Shown here piece by piece: positions 22,447-31,611 of a stretch of DNA of 64,000 nt (position 1 is the stretch's first letter; each line of letters opens with the position of its first letter). The DNA is from an uncultured Rhizobiaceae bacterium (GTDB lineage Bacteria; Pseudomonadota; Alphaproteobacteria; Rhizobiales; Rhizobiaceae): assembly GCA_958296345.1 (NCBI GenBank), contig CATQIJ010000003.1:1-64000 (forward strand), in the 5' to 3' direction. The translations under genes and the position numbers were made by a program. Below the pieces are notes generated by a model. The model made no database searches and was not told the origin of the DNA. It worked only from the letters and a program-made list of their open reading frames with translations.

Positions 22447-23237
22447 GATTTCAATTAAACGGACATGAAGTTTATGCATCAACAGGTGGTCGCGACTATG
22501 TTGATGGTCAGCCATATTTAATTTTTATGCATGGTGCTGGTTCTTCGCATTTGGTTTGGGCGCAGCAGTCACGTTCATTTGCCTATGCAGGGTATAATGT
22601 TCTTTCAGTAGATTTTCCCGGGCATGACCTGTCGGGCGGTGAAGCTTTGCCAAATGTTGAAGCGCAAGCTAACTGGATGCTTCAGGTTATGGATGAGCTT
22701 GTCATTGAGAAAGCAATATTTGTTGGACATAGTCAGGGTGGGTTGGTGAATTTAGCGATTGCTGACAAAGCGCCTGAACGTGTAGAGAAGCTTGTGTTCG
22801 TTGCTACTGCTGCATCTATTCCTGTCAACGATATGTTGATCTCTATGTCTGAAACGAAGCAAGACCGTGCAAAATCTTTGATGACTGCTTGGGGGCTTGG
22901 GCCAGATGCACACCATTTTGAAAATTCTGTTCCTGGTTTCTCTAATATTGGTAATGGTCTTCGTACCATGGATTTAAATGCTGATGGTTCACTGACAGTT
23001 GATCTAAAAGCTTGTGCCGGATTTGAGGGCGGTATGGATATCGCTGCCAAAGTGCAGTGTCCAACGATGTGTGTTTTGGCTGGTAAAGATAAAATGACAC
23101 CGCTCAAGTTTGGTAAAAAGCTTGCAGAAGTGTTGTGCAATAATACGCTCTATGTTTTGACTAACTCAGGGCATACAATTCCAGTTGAAGCACCGCATGA
23201 ACTTAATCAATATTTACGCGATTTTCTTGCTGCTTAA
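22443..23237 (+). CDS. alpha/beta hydrolase
   Basis: A 264-residue alpha/beta hydrolase. The oxyanion region is FMHGAGSSHLVW, the nucleophile elbow is VGHSQGG (Ser), the acid lies in VLAGKDKMTP, and the catalytic His in NSGHTIPVEAPHEL. The start overlaps the MetY-like stop by 4 nt, so it belongs to that operon. The substrate is unknown: a thioester, ester or lactone produced nearby is possible. Cytoplasmic, with no signal peptide. Confidence 0.85.
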   Translation: MRFQLNGHEVYASTGGRDYVDGQPYLIFMHGAGSSHLVWAQQSRSFAYAGYNVLSVDFPGHDLSGGEALPNVEAQANWMLQVMDELVIEKAIFVGHSQGGLVNLAIADKAPERVEKLVFVATAASIPVNDMLISMSETKQDRAKSLMTAWGLGPDAHHFENSVPGFSNIGNGLRTMDLNADGSLTVDLKACAGFEGGMDIAAKVQCPTMCVLAGKDKMTPLKFGKKLAEVLCNNTLYVLTNSGHTIPVEAPHELNQYLRDFLAA

Positions 23238-23249
23238 TGGAGGCTGGGT

Positions 23250-23702
23250 TTGAAGCAAAGGCTATCCTCTAGACTATTAGTTTTTAACTCTAGAAACGAT
23301 TTGTTGTTGTTTCGATTTACTTTTGATGATGGGCCGCTTTGTGGACAAGACTTTTGGTCTACCCCAGGAGGTGGGTTAGAAAATGGAGAAACATATCAAG
23401 AAGCTGCAAAGCGAGAGTTATTTGAAGAAACAGGTTTAATAAGTGATGTTGGAGAAGAAATTGGGCAACGAAATGCTGTTTTTAAAACTCCAGACGGCGA
23501 ATTTGTTGAAGCTGATGAGCGATACTTCTTTGTGAAAGTTACTTCTAACAAAGTTATAACTACGCATCAAACCATACATGAATTGAAAGTTATGAAAGAG
23601 CATTACTGGTGGTCAAAATCTGAACTTATGAAAACAGATAAAACCGTCTTTCCAGAAAATATTATAGAATTAATCAATCAAATTCCCGAAGTGAGCGAAT
23701 AG
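23250..23702 (+). CDS. Nudix hydrolase
   Basis: A 150-residue Nudix domain with a complete signature: GGGLENGETYQEAAKREL followed by FEETGL (Gx5Ex7REUxEExGU). It starts at TTG after TGGAGG, 12 nt downstream of the hydrolase gene, and ends 1 nt before the FadN-like gene, so it lies inside the operon. It would cleave a nucleoside-diphosphate-linked substrate. The specificity is not readable. Confidence 0.85.
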   Translation: MKQRLSSRLLVFNSRNDLLLFRFTFDDGPLCGQDFWSTPGGGLENGETYQEAAKRELFEETGLISDVGEEIGQRNAVFKTPDGEFVEADERYFFVKVTSNKVITTHQTIHELKVMKEHYWWSKSELMKTDKTVFPENIIELINQIPEVSE

Positions 23703-23703
23703 A

Positions 23704-26013
23704 ATGACTAAAATTACTGCTTCTGATATTAAAAAAGTATGCGTTATTGGCGCTGGCACCATGGGGTCTGGCATTGCCGCTCAATGCGCTAATGCGGGCA
23801 TTGAAGTTTTACTTCTGGATATTACTTCGGATGCAGGGTGCAATAGCGTAGGGGAAGGTGCAATCGCGCGTATTAAAAAATCTGATCCACCTCTATTAAT
23901 GCGCAAGGATAACCTTGAACTTATCTCGGTTGGCAATATTGAAGATGATCTGGATAAGGCTGGTCAATGCGATTGGATTTGTGAAGCGATTGTTGAGCGA
24001 TTGGATATTAAACGCCAGTTATATGCAAACCTGCTTCCGCACTTAAAGCCAACAACTTTGGTTTCATCTAATACCTCAACCATTCCAATAAAGCTTTTGG
24101 TCGAAGAAAGCCCACAAGATTTTAAAGAGCGCTTTTCTATTACGCACTTTTTCAACCCTGTGCGTTACATGCGTTTGCTTGAGCTTGTTCGTGGTGAAGA
24201 AACACGTGATGATGTTATTGAAGCCTTGCACGAATTTAATGATAAAATGCTTGGTAAGGGCGTTGTAAAATGTGCAGATACGCCGGGCTTTCTTGGTAAT
24301 CGCGTTGGTGTATTTGCACTTCAAGCCGCTGTGCATGAAGCGGTTGTGCTAGGACTAAAAGTTGAAGAAGCAGACGCTATTTTTGGTCGTCCTATGGGTA
24401 TTCCCAAGACGGGTGCGTTTGGTCTTTATGACCTGATTGGTCTTGATCTGATGGGCGATGTGGTTAGATCACTAAATTCTATTCTTGATCAGGGTGACCC
24501 TTTCATGGAAGTGGGGGGTGAAAACAAAGTTGTAAACGATCATGTTGCTCGTGGTTTTAGAGGCGATAAGTCAGGTGCTGGTTTTTACCGCGAAGTGGAT
24601 GAAACTCGCGAAGCATGGGATTTGCAATCTGAAAGCTGGCGTCCACGTGTTCGTGAACTTCCTGAGCTTGCCCAGCGTGGTGAGAAGGGCGGTATTAATG
24701 TTCTGATTGAAGGTGATGATAAGCTTTCAATATTTGCTTGGCGTGTGCTTGCGCGAATTCTGACATATTCAGCAAGTCTTGTTCCTGATGTTACCCATTC
24801 GCCACAAGATATCGATGATGCGATGAAGCTTGGTTATAATTGGGTGCAAGGCCCATTTGAGATGATCGATACGATTGGCTCGGGCAAATTTGTAGAGCGT
24901 TTGGAAAGCGAAGGTTGGTATGTGCCAGATTTTCTTCGTGATAATGCAGGTAAACCTTTTTATGAAGCGCAAGGTAGTGAATTAAAAGTACGTCATTACG
25001 ATGGAGATCTGCGCCCTGTAAACTTGCCTGATGGCGTAGTGCGTTTCCATATGACAAGACGCACCATGAAGCCTGTGCTGGAAAATGCTGGCGCAAGTTT
25101 GTTTCATCTTGAAGATGGCATTCGCCTCGTTGAATTTCATACCAAGGCCAATGCTTTGAATGCGGATTGTATGGAAATCGTAAATGCTGCCGCGCAAAAT
25201 CCGGGGCCTGGTATCATCGTTCATAATGATGCGCAGCACTTTTCTGCTGGCGTAAATCTTGAGCGTTTTCTTGAGATGATTGAAGCTAAGAATTGGGATG
25301 GAATTGATACCTTCTTGCACGGCTTCCAATCGGCAGTTGAGGCTCTGTTATATTGTAACGCACCTGTTGTTGGTGCGCCTTCTGGGCTTGCGATTGGGGG
25401 TGGTTATGAAGTACTTGCGCATTGTGACAAAGTTGTTGCTCATTCGAACTGCGTGCTTGGTTTAGTTGAAGCAAGTGTTGGCGTTGTGCCGGGCGGCGGC
25501 GGCGTAAAAGAAACTTATTTACGCTGGTATAAAGCAACAGGTGATTGGGCAAAAGCTGCACGTAAGACATTTGATCAAATTGGCTATGCGATGACTGCAA
25601 CATCTCCTGATGAAGCGATACCAATGCAATATTTTGTTGAGGGTCGCGACGAGCAAGTAATGAACCGTGACCGCTTAATCGAAGGCGCGCGCAGGGCGCT
25701 TGGCGATATGCATAAGGGGTATAAACCACGTGAGAAACCAGAGTTCATGCTCGCTGGTGGTGAATCCCATGATGCAATGGTTGCATTCTTGGAAGATGGT
25801 AAAGATAAAGGCTGGTTCTTCCCACATGATGTTACCGTCGCCTCTGCAATTGCAAAAATTATGACGGGTGGTTCTGGCAGTGAAAAACTAGCTGTTACTG
25901 AGCAAGATATGTATGCGCGTGAACGTGCGAGCTTCATAGAGCTTGCCAAAACTCCAGAAACGCTAGAACGGATTACTCAACTTCTTAGAAATGGTAATGC
26001 AATCCGAAATTAA
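23704..26013 (+). CDS. FadN-like 3-hydroxyacyl-CoA dehydrogenase / enoyl-CoA hydratase fusion
   Basis: A 769-residue bifunctional beta-oxidation enzyme. The N-terminus has the NAD-binding motif VCVIGAGTMGSGIAAQCA, SNTSTIPI and THFFNPVRYM of 3-hydroxyacyl-CoA dehydrogenase. The C-terminal third is a crotonase domain (HFSAGVNLERFLE, then GAPSGLAIGGGYEVLAHC, which forms the oxyanion hole, and LGLVEASVGVVPGGGG with the catalytic Glu). The domain order is dehydrogenase then hydratase, as in FadN and opposite to FadB. It should act on acyl-CoA intermediates in the cytoplasm; no thiolase or acyl-CoA dehydrogenase is beside it. In this context it could process acyl-CoA from DMSP or carnitine, but that is conjecture. 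Confidence 0.9.
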   Translation: MTKITASDIKKVCVIGAGTMGSGIAAQCANAGIEVLLLDITSDAGCNSVGEGAIARIKKSDPPLLMRKDNLELISVGNIEDDLDKAGQCDWICEAIVERLDIKRQLYANLLPHLKPTTLVSSNTSTIPIKLLVEESPQDFKERFSITHFFNPVRYMRLLELVRGEETRDDVIEALHEFNDKMLGKGVVKCADTPGFLGNRVGVFALQAAVHEAVVLGLKVEEADAIFGRPMGIPKTGAFGLYDLIGLDLMGDVVRSLNSILDQGDPFMEVGGENKVVNDHVARGFRGDKSGAGFYREVDETREAWDLQSESWRPRVRELPELAQRGEKGGINVLIEGDDKLSIFAWRVLARILTYSASLVPDVTHSPQDIDDAMKLGYNWVQGPFEMIDTIGSGKFVERLESEGWYVPDFLRDNAGKPFYEAQGSELKVRHYDGDLRPVNLPDGVVRFHMTRRTMKPVLENAGASLFHLEDGIRLVEFHTKANALNADCMEIVNAAAQNPGPGIIVHNDAQHFSAGVNLERFLEMIEAKNWDGIDTFLHGFQSAVEALLYCNAPVVGAPSGLAIGGGYEVLAHCDKVVAHSNCVLGLVEASVGVVPGGGGVKETYLRWYKATGDWAKAARKTFDQIGYAMTATSPDEAIPMQYFVEGRDEQVMNRDRLIEGARRALGDMHKGYKPREKPEFMLAGGESHDAMVAFLEDGKDKGWFFPHDVTVASAIAKIMTGGSGSEKLAVTEQDMYARERASFIELAKTPETLERITQLLRNGNAIRN

Positions 26014-26076
26014 TCTGGTTGTTTTAGCTATTCGACTGTGTTCAACTCCAAGTCTGATTTGATTTGGAGATAACTC

Positions 26077-26685
26077 ATGAAACTTTGGTATTCGCCGCCG
26101 TCACCTTTTGCCCGAAAAGTTTTAATGCTGGCCTATGAAACAGGGCAGATTGATAAGCTTGAACTTATTGATGTTTCGAATACCGTACTCACACCTGATG
26201 CTGAACTTGCAAAGCTAAATCCACTTGGAAAAAAACCAACATTGATTTTGGATGATGGCCATACGCTGTTTGATAGCCGCGTTATTTTAGAATATTTAGA
26301 TGGTCTTCATGATGGTGAAAAGATGCTACCTGCTGATGGTATGGATCGCTACAATACGCTCGTTTGCCAAGCGATGGGCGATGGGATTATGGAAACAGCC
26401 GTTGCTATTCGTTACGAACAAGCGCTTCGGCCGAAAGAGCATCAATGGGATGTCTGGATGGATGCACAGCAAAAGAAGATTGTACAGGCGTTAGATGTGC
26501 TCGAGACTTGGAGAGCAGGGCGCATACAAGATGTTCATCTTGGTTCTATTTCTGTTGCCTCTGCGCTAGGTTATTTGGATTTCCGTCAGCCTGATTTTGA
26601 TTGGCGAGATGGACGGCCAGTTCTTACACAAATGCTTGCAACTTTTAGTGAGCGTGAAAGTATGCAGAAAACGCAGCCGGACTAA
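26077..26685 (+). CDS. glutathione S-transferase family protein
   Basis: A 202-residue GST with an N-terminal thioredoxin-like domain (LWYSPPSPFARKVLML with the catalytic Ser, NPLGKKPTLILDDG with cis-Pro, LFDSRVILEYLD) and an all-helical C-terminal domain. It is 63 nt after the FadN-like gene with its own RBS (GGAGATAACTC then ATG) and is probably the last gene of the operon. It would conjugate or reduce electrophiles with glutathione. Substrate unknown. Confidence 0.85.
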   Translation: MKLWYSPPSPFARKVLMLAYETGQIDKLELIDVSNTVLTPDAELAKLNPLGKKPTLILDDGHTLFDSRVILEYLDGLHDGEKMLPADGMDRYNTLVCQAMGDGIMETAVAIRYEQALRPKEHQWDVWMDAQQKKIVQALDVLETWRAGRIQDVHLGSISVASALGYLDFRQPDFDWRDGRPVLTQMLATFSERESMQKTQPD

Positions 26686-26700
26686 GCAATATAAAATAGG

Positions 26701-26865
26701 TTAGACAAACTTTAGGACTACTAAAAGGATTAGTCCGCCCCATACGCATGAGTTTATGAATGATCGTAAAATGCCAGAATCTTCTTCAACAGAAACACCA
26801 ATTTTTTTAAGAACAAGATTTCCTGGAAATAGAAATATTTTTAGTAAGAAATTTAAGATAGTCAC
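26701..26865 (-). CDS. 54-residue small membrane protein
   Basis: Translation from GTG 26865 to TAA 26701-26703 gives exactly 55 codons. The product has an N-terminal hydrophobic helix (ILNFLLKIFLFPGNLVL), a short acidic linker (SVEEDSG), LRSFINS, and a C-terminal hydrophobic helix (WGGLILLVVLKFV). AAGGGA lies 7 nt before GTG. It is convergent with the GST gene and 15 nt after the haemoglobin gene on the same strand. The shape resembles small two-helix proteins common in Rhizobiales. Function unknown. Confidence 0.6.
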   Translation of the reverse strand: MTILNFLLKIFLFPGNLVLKKIGVSVEEDSGILRSFINSCVWGGLILLVVLKFV

Positions 26866-26880
26866 TTTGTTGTCCCTTTT

Positions 26881-27318
26881 TTATTTATGCCGAGCTGATT
26901 GCTCATAGGATGCCCAGTCTGGTGGAGCTGTGAATGGGTTTTCATTCATTGCAAGCCAAAGGCTGGAAGCTATGTTCTCTGCGTTTTGAATTGCAAGTTG
27001 CGCGTTTGATGTATCAAATACTTCATAAGCTGTAGTTCGAAATAGCGCTAGCCATTTCACGAAGTCGGCTGTTTCTATTCCAACGAGTTTTTTATGTTTT
27101 GGAACTGGCCTACCATTATACTCACGAGTTTTAAGTAATATTGAACGCCAAAACGCCTTCATTTTGTCAGTATGTTCGTCCCATGTTCCAGTAATCTCTG
27201 TTGCAAATATTGATCCTAATCTCTCATCATTATGCACGCGTCTATAAAACTGATCTACTAATTCACTGATCTGTGATTCAGAACAAACTTTAGGACTGTT
27301 TTGATTTGCGTTCATCAT
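26881..27318 (-). CDS. group III truncated haemoglobin
   Basis: A 145-residue group III (Ctb-like) truncated globin, with LVDQFYRRVHNDERLGSIF near the N-terminus, MKAFWRSILLKTREYNGRP (the FW motif of the family) and a C-terminal LWLAMNENPF. It should bind haem, O2 and NO in the cytoplasm, probably for NO detoxification or sensing. It is divergent from an NsrR-type regulator, with a candidate NsrR operator in between, which strongly supports an NO-related role. The second ATG (27315) is an equal start. Confidence 0.9.
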   Translation of the reverse strand: MMNANQNSPKVCSESQISELVDQFYRRVHNDERLGSIFATEITGTWDEHTDKMKAFWRSILLKTREYNGRPVPKHKKLVGIETADFVKWLALFRTTAYEVFDTSNAQLAIQNAENIASSLWLAMNENPFTAPPDWASYEQSARHK

Positions 27319-27336
27319 AATTGATTTTTTCGATTA

Positions 27337-27359
27337 AATATTCATGTAATATGTATCTT
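27337..27359. promoter_or_regulatory. candidate NsrR operator between truncated haemoglobin and nsrR
   Basis: AATATTCATGT-A-ATATGTATCTT has the 11-1-11 layout of NsrR operators. The second half, read in reverse, is AAGATACATAT, close to the NsrR half-site AAGATGCATTT (from memory). The halves match each other at 8 of 11 positions. Confidence 0.5.
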
Positions 27360-27418
27360 TAAACAATTACTGAATGTGGTAAAGTCAACATATTAGATGA
27401 ATGTTTTAAGTGAGTTGA

Positions 27419-27810
27419 ATGCGTCTTAGTCAAGCAAGTGATTTTGCATTACGAATACTGATGTTATTGGCCAGTAAAAAAGAACCAATAACGATTGAAG
27501 CCATGTCAGAAAGATTGGGCTTGGTTAAGTCTCACGTCATGAAAATTTCTGCAAAACTTCATCGGGCGGGAATAGTAAAGTCTCAACGTGGTAGGATAGG
27601 GGGCGTGTCTCTTGCCTCCAAACCTTTAGAAATTACTGTGGGGCAAGTTGTACGAATAATCGAATCAGATTTCGCTGCTGTTGAATGTATGCATGACAAA
27701 CAGTCTACTTGTAGTTTCATGCCAAGATGTAAGCTTCAAAAACAATGTATGCTGCAACTGAAGCGTTTTTGACTACTCTCGATAAACAAAGCCTTGATAA
27801 ACTTGTTTAA
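27419..27810 (+). CDS. nsrR: Rrf2-family NsrR-type nitric-oxide-sensing repressor (frameshifted tail)
   Basis: A winged-helix Rrf2 protein: MRLSQASDFALRILML, then the recognition region GLVKSHVMKISAKLHRAGI and QRGRIGGVSLA. Three cysteines lie in the NsrR arrangement (VECMHDKQSTCSFMPRCKLQ) that holds an Fe-S cluster destroyed by NO. The open frame ends at 27772 with an unlikely tail. One extra A in the run at 27738-27742 restores TMYAATEAFLTTLDKQSLDK and a stop at 27808-27810, for 130 residues. The three Cys are upstream of the lesion. It should repress the divergent globin gene and itself. Confidence 0.8.
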
Positions 27811-27829
27811 GAACTAGCGGTTTTGACCG

Positions 27830-28996
27830 TTATTCAGCTGCTTCAACACCATCCATAAAATGACTGGCTACCCATCGATGGAAATGATGGGTTGATTCAT
27901 CCATGACGGGTGAGAAGTGGCCGCCGTCAAAGCCATCAGCGTTGCGCCCCATTTGCATGGCTTCTACAACTCCGACATCTTCTGCAAATACTTCTTTCCA
28001 GAATGCAGCATTTGTTTCGCGCATATCTTGCCATTCGTTTGAACGCATTTCGTCTGAAGTGTAGTATATTTCTATGTGCTCGAGTGTTTGGCTCGGACTC
28101 TTTGGCTCTAAAACAATCCCGAATGTATGGTCTTTATGAACGCCGAGCATAACGTTTGGGTAAAATGTGATGTATTCTGCTTCTTTGTCCCAACGTTCGG
28201 ACAAGTTATCAAAGGTAGAAAAATTACGCCCCTCTTCATCCTGTGCCAGCGTAAAGGCGCGTGTCAGTTGACCAGAAAATGGGCCGTCACTTAATATATT
28301 GGCATGATCTTCAAGTTTGGATACTTCGTTTAAACCCGGATGGATAAACGGTAAGTGATAGGCTTCAGAATAATTCTCGACTGCTAATTTCCAGTTTGTT
28401 TCTACTTGTAGTTTGAAGGATGATTCTTCGCCGCCATGATGGATGGGTTTATCAAACTCTTTCCATCGCTCTAGAACATCTTTGAAGTGTTCTTCAAAAG
28501 GTGTTGCGTCGCCTGAAATGTTGACAAAAACTACATCAAGATGGGTATGGCTACGAACTTCAATTAAACCTAATTGTGATTTATCGATTGTTGGGTGGTC
28601 ATGAATGCCAGGTCCGCCAACATGAGGTGTTTGCTTTAATGCACCTTCAGTGGAATAACACCAAGCATGATAAGGGCAACGGAGAAGGCCCGTTGTTTTG
28701 CCTGCTTCCTGGACCAGTTTGACACCACGGTGACGGCAAGCATTGTGAAACACTCTTATTTGTCCATCGCGGCCATGTGAAATAATGAAGGGGTCCCCTA
28801 AAAACTCTACCGGCTTTACATCGCCTGGTTCTGGAACATCCTTGCCAAATCCTATTCCTACCCAGTTGGGTGAGAAAAGCTTGAGTTTCTCCTCGATGAT
28901 TGCATCGGGTGATGTGTAAAACCAGTTAGGCATTCCTGTTGCTTTTTCTATTGGCAAGGCTGCGTTTGCTATTTCGGTTTTTAAGTTGATGTTCAT
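27830..28996 (-). CDS. Rieske non-haem iron oxygenase alpha subunit (choline monooxygenase/GbcA-like)
   Basis: Start at ATG 28996 (MNINLKTE), preceded by GGAGAATCC; 389 residues. The Rieske cluster motif is CRHRGVKLV followed by CPYHAW (C-x-H...C-x2-H). The mononuclear iron site is ENYSEAYHLPFIHP (His-x4-His). The family oxidatively hydroxylates or N-demethylates quaternary amines and aromatics, needing an NADH reductase partner that is not encoded here. Given the surrounding methyl-amine genes, a betaine- or carnitine-type substrate is plausible. Monocistronic. Confidence 0.85.
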   Translation of the reverse strand: MNINLKTEIANAALPIEKATGMPNWFYTSPDAIIEEKLKLFSPNWVGIGFGKDVPEPGDVKPVEFLGDPFIISHGRDGQIRVFHNACRHRGVKLVQEAGKTTGLLRCPYHAWCYSTEGALKQTPHVGGPGIHDHPTIDKSQLGLIEVRSHTHLDVVFVNISGDATPFEEHFKDVLERWKEFDKPIHHGGEESSFKLQVETNWKLAVENYSEAYHLPFIHPGLNEVSKLEDHANILSDGPFSGQLTRAFTLAQDEEGRNFSTFDNLSERWDKEAEYITFYPNVMLGVHKDHTFGIVLEPKSPSQTLEHIEIYYTSDEMRSNEWQDMRETNAAFWKEVFAEDVGVVEAMQMGRNADGFDGGHFSPVMDESTHHFHRWVASHFMDGVEAAE

Positions 28997-29093
28997 ATCG
29001 GATTCTCCAACATCCAATGCAATTTATCATAGAATGTCAGATGGAGAGGCGAGGTTTAATGCCTGTGTGCGACGTGTATGTCGCTGAATATTT

Positions 29094-29663
29094 TTAATTA
29101 GATTTCTTTACAAACTCAGTTAGAATCACAATTTGCTGCCCTTCACCGCGGCCTTCAATGTGTTCTGGATTATCTTGCACTAGTGAAATGCGACGTACTG
29201 CAGTTCCACGTTTTGCGGTAAAGTCTGCACCTTTTACTTTTAAATCCTTGATAAGCGTAACTGTGTCGCCAGCTTCCAGTGTATTTCCATTGCTGTCTTT
29301 ATGGATTATTCCATCTTCACCCATTGATCCACTTTGTGCCCAAGCCAAACTTTCATCATCAAGGTAGATCATTCCCAGCAAATCTTGCGCCCAAGCTTCA
29401 TCTGATAGGCGAGTTAACATGCGCCAAGCAGTTACTTGGACAGCAGGAATTTGACACCATGCACTTTCGTTTAGGCAACGCCAATGATCTTTGTCTAACT
29501 CAGTATCGCCTGATATTTGTGAGCTACAATTTTCACATGTTAAAATATGGCCTGTTGCATCACCTTCACCGCCTTTAACAGCTAAGGGTGCTAGTGTTTG
29601 GGTAGCGTTGCACAATTCACATTTGTTTTTTGCGCGTGTATTTAGATCTGCTTCAAGACTCAT
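29094..29663 (-). CDS. PhnA/YjdM-like zinc-ribbon protein
   Basis: A 189-residue protein with an N-terminal zinc ribbon (KCELCNAT and LTCENCSS) and a C-terminal PhnA domain (DSNGNTLEAGDTVTLIKDLK and FTAKRGTAVRRISL). The PhnA name comes from the E. coli phn region, but the family has no established role in C-P bond cleavage. Its start overlaps the end of mnmD by about 10 nt, so the two are cotranscribed. Confidence 0.85.
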   Translation of the reverse strand: MSLEADLNTRAKNKCELCNATQTLAPLAVKGGEGDATGHILTCENCSSQISGDTELDKDHWRCLNESAWCQIPAVQVTAWRMLTRLSDEAWAQDLLGMIYLDDESLAWAQSGSMGEDGIIHKDSNGNTLEAGDTVTLIKDLKVKGADFTAKRGTAVRRISLVQDNPEHIEGRGEGQQIVILTEFVKKSN

Positions 29664-30360
29664 TTTCGGTGCTTTCTACTTTATTTGATTTGCGTCCTAT
29701 CAGCATTTCACGCTTCCTACCAAAGCCTTTTACTTTTTTCACTTCAAAACCTGCTGCTTGAAGCCCGCGTTTTACGAAACCAGCTGCTGTATATGTGGCG
29801 AATGTACCTTGAAGACAGGTGTGTTTTCCGACTTCCAACATGAGTGCTTCACTCCATAACTCAGGGTTTTTTGCGGGAGAAAAACCGTCTAGGTACCATG
29901 CATCTGCTTTGAAGTTTAAATTGGGAAGTATGATATTCGCGTCGCCTATGTGGATGGTTAGGTGAATGTTTTCAGAAAATTCAGATTCGATGGTTTTTTC
30001 TGGATTCCAAGTTTCTGATAATTTTTTTGATAAACTTTCTAACTCTGGCCAATGTGAGAGTGCTTTTCTCATTTCCTCTTTTGTGATTGGGTATTGCTCA
30101 AACGATATGAAATTGAGTTTTGCGATGCTTAAGTTTAATGCCTGCCATTGCTTGACTGTCTCCAGAAAATTAAGGCCTGTTCCAAAACCTAATTCAGCGA
30201 TCGTGCAATTTTGTAATTCTGGCCAACGTTGAATGAGATCGTTGCCGTTGATGAATACATGGTCTGTTTCTGCGCGACCATCTGTAATTGAATAATATGG
30301 GTCATCAAATTGGATGGATACCGGGAAGTCACCATCGCGCCATTCTAACTTACTCAACAT
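29653..30360 (-). CDS. mnmD: tRNA (5-methylaminomethyl-2-thiouridine)-methyltransferase
   Basis: A 235-residue MnmD-type enzyme, the methyltransferase half of MnmC. It has FDDPYYSITDGRAETDHVFI, the SAM motif IAELGFGTGLNFLET, and WYLDGFSPAKNPELWSEAL. It methylates the aminomethyl group on U34 of certain tRNAs. The FAD oxidoreductase domain that completes MnmC is not fused; a DadA-type FAD protein is encoded divergently 42 nt away and could supply it. The stop end overlaps the PhnA-like start. Confidence 0.9.
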   Translation of the reverse strand: MLSKLEWRDGDFPVSIQFDDPYYSITDGRAETDHVFINGNDLIQRWPELQNCTIAELGFGTGLNFLETVKQWQALNLSIAKLNFISFEQYPITKEEMRKALSHWPELESLSKKLSETWNPEKTIESEFSENIHLTIHIGDANIILPNLNFKADAWYLDGFSPAKNPELWSEALMLEVGKHTCLQGTFATYTAAGFVKRGLQAAGFEVKKVKGFGRKREMLIGRKSNKVESTENES

Positions 30361-30402
30361 TTTACCCTTGTTTTGAATCGCTTAGCACGACAAGTTCCTA
30401 TT

Positions 30403-31482
30403 ATGATTCATAAAGCACATTTTAATAAAATATACGATACAGCAATTATTGGTGGGGGTGTTTTAGGCCTTTGGGCGGCTCGTCATGCGATTAAGCGTGG
30501 CGAGAGCGTAGTGCTGATTGAAAAACGTCATATTGGCGCGGGCGCTTCAGGTGGATTTTTAGGCGCACTTATGCCGCATATGCCGGATGGGTGGGATGCA
30601 AAAAAGCAATTTCAATATGGTGGGCTTTCTACTTTAAGTGAGGCTATTGCTGAACTTCAATCCGATACAGGTCATGATTGCGGTTATCGTATGTGCGGCA
30701 GGATTATGCCTTTGGCCCATGAAAAAATGCTACAGCACATGCCTGTTAGAATTAAAGGCTCTAGTGAATTTTGGGCGGATGGCTATGAGATGTCTTTGTT
30801 GAATACAACGGACTTTGCAAGTGATTGGATTAATCCTGATGTTGCAAAGTTTGGTATTCAATATGATACGTTTTCGGCAAGAGTAAATCCACGAGCATAT
30901 TTGTCGGCGTTAGAAGCATATGTGAGGCCTAGGTGCGAAGTTTTGGAAGGTTTGGAGTGCGTTGGTATTTTACCTAAGCTCGGGCAAATCGCGCTTTTAG
31001 ATGGAGAAAAAATATCAGCTGGTAAAATTATAGTGGCAAATGGTTATGAAGCTTATCCGCTCTTACAACCTTTTATGGGGGCAATGAATAAAGATAAACC
31101 GATCGGTTGCGGGGTTAAAGGTCAGGCAGTCTTAGTTGAATACGCTCATAACGATGATTTGCCGATTGTTTATCACGACGGTTCTTATGTTGTGCCACAC
31201 GCAAATAACCGTGTGGCAATTGGTTCAACTTCAGTTGGCGAATGGCAGGACGCAACAGCATTTGATGAAGACAATATGGGGTTCTATGAGCGCGCAACTG
31301 AGCTTGTGCCTGCGCTAAAAGATGCGCCGATAATAGATAAATGGGCTAGTGTGCGTCCTCGTAATACGCTGGAAGGAAAAGGCACTGATCCGTATTTTGG
31401 TGCGGTTGAAAATTACGAAAATTTAGTAGCGTTGATTGGCGGGTTTAAGATTACGCTTGGGGTCGGACACCTGATAAAGTGA
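30403..31482 (+). CDS. FAD-dependent oxidoreductase (DadA/glycine-oxidase type)
   Basis: From ATG 30403 the product has 359 residues. The N-terminal dinucleotide fold is YDTAIIGGGVLGLWAARHAI, followed by HIGAGASGGFLGALMPHMP. The C-terminal ALIGGFKITLGVG is the usual second FAD contact, after which the protein ends early compared with most relatives. The upstream TTG at 30373 lacks an RBS. Divergent from mnmD, it may provide the MnmC2-like step (oxidative removal of the carboxymethyl group) or oxidise an N-methyl amino acid such as sarcosine. The sequence alone cannot decide between these. Confidence 0.75.
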   Translation: MIHKAHFNKIYDTAIIGGGVLGLWAARHAIKRGESVVLIEKRHIGAGASGGFLGALMPHMPDGWDAKKQFQYGGLSTLSEAIAELQSDTGHDCGYRMCGRIMPLAHEKMLQHMPVRIKGSSEFWADGYEMSLLNTTDFASDWINPDVAKFGIQYDTFSARVNPRAYLSALEAYVRPRCEVLEGLECVGILPKLGQIALLDGEKISAGKIIVANGYEAYPLLQPFMGAMNKDKPIGCGVKGQAVLVEYAHNDDLPIVYHDGSYVVPHANNRVAIGSTSVGEWQDATAFDEDNMGFYERATELVPALKDAPIIDKWASVRPRNTLEGKGTDPYFGAVENYENLVALIGGFKITLGVGHLIK

Positions 31483-31611
31483 TGTTATAATTAAGAAAAT
31501 TTAATCGCGATTTAGATTGTTTTACTTTAATTGATGGTAAAAATTGTATTAAACCTGTCGTGGGGTGTTTCATCTACTATTTGAGTTTTAGTGTTTTGTA
31601 TCAGGTGAGTA

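Noticed and set aside
23704-26013. FadB/FadJ
   Set aside because: Domain order is dehydrogenase first and hydratase last, opposite to FadB and FadJ; FadN-like fits.
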